Shown here piece by piece: positions 5,696 through 8,166 of a stretch of 8,166 nt of DNA. Location of the stretch: positions 1-8,166 of the forward strand of contig JAGBXH010000326.1 in assembly GCA_017629395.1 (NCBI GenBank). The letters are read 5' to 3'. Each line of letters begins with the position of its first letter. The first letter of the stretch is position 1. The position numbers and the translations under genes were made by a program. Below the pieces are notes generated by a model. It saw nothing but the letters and a program-made list of their open reading frames with translations, made no database searches and was not told where the DNA came from. The stretch is from Clostridia bacterium (lineage in GTDB: Bacteria; Bacillota; Clostridia; Oscillospirales; CAG-272).

Positions 5696-5914
5696 CTCCG
5701 TTCTTTTTGAGCAAAGAGGCACAAAAAGAACCAAAAATGCCGTTGGGAATTGTTTCGCCTCTGCGGAGGCGACCAAGGGCTGCGCGCCGGTTAAGTTTTG
5801 GATGCTGGACTTCGCAGAAGTCCAACATCAAGGTGGCGTCAGAAGCACTTGCAAGTACAACCACATTCACACGCCACCATGCTTTTCTGAAAAAAGGTCG
5901 ATCAAAAACTTTCA
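5696..5914 (-). repeat. Hairpin-rich interspersed repeat, copy B (inverted, with insert)
   Basis: This is the inverted partner of copy A. Read on the minus strand it starts TGAAAGTTTTTG (5914-5903) and ends CAAAAAGAACGGAG. Plus-strand blocks 5753-5788, 5722-5737 and 5696-5714 match copy A (36 bp with one mismatch, 16 bp exact, 19 bp exact). It keeps the 7-bp hairpin (5755-5761 with 5766-5772) and the 10-bp hairpin (5700-5709 with 5722-5731). In place of the CCAAGGGC arm it has about 80 bp of extra structure: 5801-5813 with 5817-5829 (13 positions, one G-U pair, 3-base loop) and 5832-5839 with 5871-5878 (8 bp) enclosing the palindrome ACTTGCAAGT (5847-5856). Its first three bases are the stop codon of the flippase gene. 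Between it and the promoter, 5629-5695 shows nothing recognisable. Confidence 0.8.
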
Positions 5915-7516
5915 TGATTGAGTCGTCCGTGTGGTGGAGGCGGAGAGCAGGGGAGTGACCGTTTTGGTTTTTCTCTTGCCCAAAATCGCCCGCATCATTT
6001 CAAATTCGTCCGCTCCGATGCAGCGCGTGACAAGCAAGAGCCCCAGATAGAGCAGCGCGGTCAGCGTGATCTGCAGTACCAGCGTGCCTGCCGTTGGTTG
6101 CAGCAAGAGTAAGGTGCTGAGTAAATGTACGCATGCGGTAGCCCCCGTAATGCACAGAATTGGACCGAATACGTGCCCGAATATGCGTAATTTGGGTTTG
6201 ACAATGGCGATCATACGCACCAAGGAAAGTGTCGTATTGAGCATTTCCGTAAAATAGATGGTGAAAATATAGCCCGCAACACCGAATTTTGGCACTAAAA
6301 TGATCACTAAGATCACAGAGGTCAGCGCGTCAATGATGTTGACGTTCATGGAATATACCTGTTGCCCCATGCCCTTGAGTACTGCGTCCACCGCGCTGTC
6401 AATGTACATCACGGGAATGAGCGGTGCAAGCGCAGCGATCATGCTGCCAGCTTGCAAGGAATCGTAGATTACAAGTCCCAGCCCGTGCGAAAAGCACAGC
6501 ATGATCCCCGCCACACCTACCGAAAACATCATGGAAATACCGAAAATACGCCTGGAGACGCGCCGCACGCGCTCCATCTGATCCTGCACCTTTGCCTCTG
6601 CCACCTCGGGGATCAAAAGACCTGCAAAGGAGGAAATAAACGCGGAGGGGAACAGCACCACGGGCAGCACCATGCTGTGCAGCACGCCGTAGGATGCAAG
6701 TGCGCTTTCCCACGATGCACCGCTGCGCGAAAGTCCGCGCGGGATGAGGATATGCTGCAGCGTGATCAGCCCCGAACGCGCATACGAGCTGAACGCAACG
6801 GGCAGGGTAATGCCCAAAATTTTACCCGTTACACCGCTTTGCGTGCTCTTATGTGCTGTTTTCAAGTGCTTGTGATCGGTTAAATAGAGAAATACAGAGA
6901 AAATCAGCTCAAACACCTGCGTCAGCAGCGTGCCCAGTACCAAAGCAAGGCAGGCGTATGCCACGCCCTTGGGGAGCAGCAGGGAAAGAAAGAACGCCGT
7001 ACCAAAAATGCGCAAGCCTTGCGAGGATAGCTGCACCGCAGCGTTTTTCCACACGCGCCGCACGGCGGTGAAATAGCCGTTCAAGCAGGAGCAGATCGCT
7101 ACCGCAGGGAGCGAGATTGCCAACACGCGCAAGGGCAGCACCGTGCGTGCGTCCTTGAGCCATTGCGCGCCCGCAATGGGTGCACCGAAAAATAGTAACG
7201 CCCCCGCAAGCGTGCCGAAAAACAGGCTGATCCCCAGCGCACGGGAAGCATATTTGCGCGCAAGTGCGCGGTCACCCTTGCCCAGTGCATCGGCAACCGT
7301 GCGCGTCGTGCCCAAGTGGATGCCCGAGCAGGCAAGCGTGACCGCAAAGCCGTATACGCCTGACAAGAGGGAATACAGCCCCATTGCCTGCGCGCCCGCC
7401 TTGCCCGCCACGTAGGCGTTAAAGCCCACCCCGATCGCACGCATGAGCAGCGTCACGCCCACCATCAAAAGCGAGTTGTAAAAAAATCTCCCCGTCCTGC
7501 TCACCTTGCCTTGCAT
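5912..7516 (-). CDS. MOP-superfamily lipid/polysaccharide flippase (SpoVB/MurJ-like)
   Basis: A polytopic inner-membrane protein of 534 aa, the usual size of MOP/MATE-type flippases that move undecaprenyl-linked cell-wall or polysaccharide precursors across the membrane. It has about a dozen or more hydrophobic segments, starting with FFYNSLLMVGVTLLMRAIGV, and the pattern of the polysaccharide-synthesis/SpoVB branch: an N-terminal GLYSLLSGVYGFAVTLA region and LIPEVAEA mid-protein. The tail is basic and Ser/Thr-rich. I chose the ATG at 7516 because GGAGG lies 6 nt upstream; the longer frame from a GTG at 7540 has no such signal. It is divergent from the NamZ-like gene, which fits an envelope role. 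SpoVB, MurJ/Amj-type or capsule Wzx-like functions cannot be separated by eye. Confidence 0.88.
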   Translation of the reverse strand: MQGKVSRTGRFFYNSLLMVGVTLLMRAIGVGFNAYVAGKAGAQAMGLYSLLSGVYGFAVTLACSGIHLGTTRTVADALGKGDRALARKYASRALGISLFFGTLAGALLFFGAPIAGAQWLKDARTVLPLRVLAISLPAVAICSCLNGYFTAVRRVWKNAAVQLSSQGLRIFGTAFFLSLLLPKGVAYACLALVLGTLLTQVFELIFSVFLYLTDHKHLKTAHKSTQSGVTGKILGITLPVAFSSYARSGLITLQHILIPRGLSRSGASWESALASYGVLHSMVLPVVLFPSAFISSFAGLLIPEVAEAKVQDQMERVRRVSRRIFGISMMFSVGVAGIMLCFSHGLGLVIYDSLQAGSMIAALAPLIPVMYIDSAVDAVLKGMGQQVYSMNVNIIDALTSVILVIILVPKFGVAGYIFTIYFTEMLNTTLSLVRMIAIVKPKLRIFGHVFGPILCITGATACVHLLSTLLLLQPTAGTLVLQITLTALLYLGLLLVTRCIGADEFEMMRAILGKRKTKTVTPLLSASTTRTTQS

Positions 7517-7569
7517 ACCTGTCCTCCGCATTTCAAACACTACTCTATTTTATGATGCAAAAAAGGCTT

Positions 7570-7606
7570 GTATGACCTTGCATACGCGCGTGAAGTGTGA
7601 TATAAT
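7570..7606 (+). promoter_or_regulatory. Promoter of the NamZ-like gene with overlapping dyad
   Basis: A perfect TATAAT (7601-7606) preceded by TGA gives an extended -10 (TGnTATAAT). A weak -35 TTGCAT (7578-7583) lies 17 bp upstream. The inverted repeat GTATG-6-CATAC (7570-7585) covers the -35 and could be an operator. The start point is predicted near 7613, only about 14 nt before the ATG, so the leader is very short. Confidence 0.72.
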
Positions 7607-7626
7607 AGACCCAAGAGGTGATGACT

Positions 7627-8166
7627 ATGGAAAAATATCATATTTTGTGCGGCGTTGACCGCCGTGACGCGCTGGAAAAGGCTGTCAAGGGCAAAAAGGT
7701 TGCGCTGCTGACAGCGGCATCGGGCGTGGATAGCCGAGCCGTGCCCACTTGGCGCATTTTGCGCGATATGGGCGTGCTGCGTGCGCTGTTTGCCCCCGAG
7801 CCTGGCCTTTGCTCCAATTTGCAGGACGGCAGATACCAGGACGAGCAGGACAAGCCCGACCCTTTATTTGGCGTGTGCGTGTATAATCTCAATTCCAAGG
7901 GGCATCCGCGCCTGGACGAGATCCTTGCCGGCGTGGACGCTGTCGTGTATGATATTCAGGACGTGGGCGCGCGTTACTATACCTATCTTTGTAATCTGAC
8001 GCAGGTGATGCGTGCAGCAGCACGCGTGCATATCGAGGTCATTGTGCTGGACAGACCCAACCCCATCGGCGGTGAGAAGATCGAGGGCGAGATTTTGGAC
8101 GAGCGGTTTTCCTCGTTTATCGGAGAGTTTGCCATTCCGACGCGTTACGGCATGACCGTGGGCGAA
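7627..8166 (+). CDS. namZ: NamZ/DUF1343-like exo-beta-N-acetylmuramidase (3' end beyond window)
   Basis: Partial: the first 180 residues, with the frame open to the window end. DUF1343 (GH171) proteins such as Bacillus subtilis NamZ remove N-acetylmuramic acid from the non-reducing end of peptidoglycan fragments in muropeptide recycling. Diagnostic segments are KKVALLTAASGVDS (23-36, the usual LxTNxTGVD position), FAPEPG (55-60, family FxPEHG), VVYDIQDVGARYYTYL (106-121), VLDRPNPIGG (140-149), FSSFIGEFAIPTRYGMTVGE (161-180). The histidine of PEHG is proline here, though the glutamate (E58) is kept. No signal peptide is visible, so it is probably cytoplasmic, unlike secreted Bacillus NamZ. The start has an AGAGGTG RBS about 8 nt upstream, and an extended -10 promoter precedes it. 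Confidence 0.88.
   Translation, partial: MEKYHILCGVDRRDALEKAVKGKKVALLTAASGVDSRAVPTWRILRDMGVLRALFAPEPGLCSNLQDGRYQDEQDKPDPLFGVCVYNLNSKGHPRLDEILAGVDAVVYDIQDVGARYYTYLCNLTQVMRAAARVHIEVIVLDRPNPIGGEKIEGEILDERFSSFIGEFAIPTRYGMTVGE

Noticed and set aside
4921..5914. CRISPR array
   Set aside because: Only two copies of the repeat exist, in opposite orientation and about 700 bp apart, with no regular spacers.
4921..5914. Insertion sequence with terminal inverted repeats
   Set aside because: The inverted copies bracket no transposase, only a small HTH regulator; I saw no clear target-site duplication. A non-autonomous element remains possible and is listed as a finding.
5625..5915. Minus-strand ORFs of 75-96 codons within repeat copy B
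   Set aside because: They are translations of the non-coding repeat; one begins at the ATG that overlaps the flippase stop, and neither has an RBS or a recognisable domain.
7516..7570. Minus-strand promoter of the flippase (TAAAAT with TCATAC)
   Set aside because: An AT-rich -10-like TAAAAT is present, but the -35 at correct spacing is poor, so I did not annotate it.

Overview
The window looks like a chromosomal segment of an anaerobic, low-to-mid-GC Firmicute of the class Clostridia, probably an uncultured gut lineage. The evidence is the strong AGGAGG-type ribosome binding sites, a class III (oxygen-sensitive) ribonucleotide reductase set, a clostridial-type flavin thioredoxin reductase variant, a NamZ-like cell-wall hydrolase, and interspersed hairpin-rich intergenic repeats of a style I associate with clostridial genomes. 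The taxon is an inference; no rRNA or other marker gene is present.

Layout: (1) 1-1395, plus strand: the ATPase of an ABC exporter of the LolD/MacB type, overlapping by 4 bases the radical-SAM activase NrdG. (2) 1396-1572: a compact control region with two tandem NrdR boxes whose centres are 31 bp apart, a near-consensus sigma-A promoter (TTGACA-17-TATACT), and a long terminator hairpin whose 5' arm contains the -10 element and the predicted start point. (3) 1573-4878, plus strand: nrdD, an anaerobic ribonucleotide reductase with a fused C-terminal redoxin domain, followed 9 bases later by a thioredoxin-reductase-like flavoprotein, then a terminator. (4) 4921-5914: two inverted copies of a hairpin-rich repeat flank a minus-strand unit with a consensus promoter (TTGACA-17-TATAAT), a 19-codon small ORF with an excellent RBS, a structured leader, a 75-aa XRE-type regulator and a terminator. 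(5) 5912-7516, minus strand: a polytopic MOP-superfamily (SpoVB/MurJ-like) lipid flippase whose stop codon is the first three bases of a repeat copy. (6) 7627-end, plus strand: the first 180 codons of a NamZ/DUF1343 exo-N-acetylmuramidase-like gene, divergent from the flippase and cut by the window edge.

How the genes work together: NrdG installs the glycyl radical on NrdD. The fused CPNC redoxin domain can plausibly deliver electrons to the NrdD active site, and the adjacent flavoprotein can plausibly re-reduce the redoxin. This gives an almost self-contained, formate-independent anaerobic dNTP supply module under NrdR control. The TrxB-like enzyme lacks the usual NADPH 2'-phosphate motif, so its electron donor is open. 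The flippase and the NamZ homologue both point to peptidoglycan or cell-envelope metabolism, but they are divergent and need not be co-regulated.
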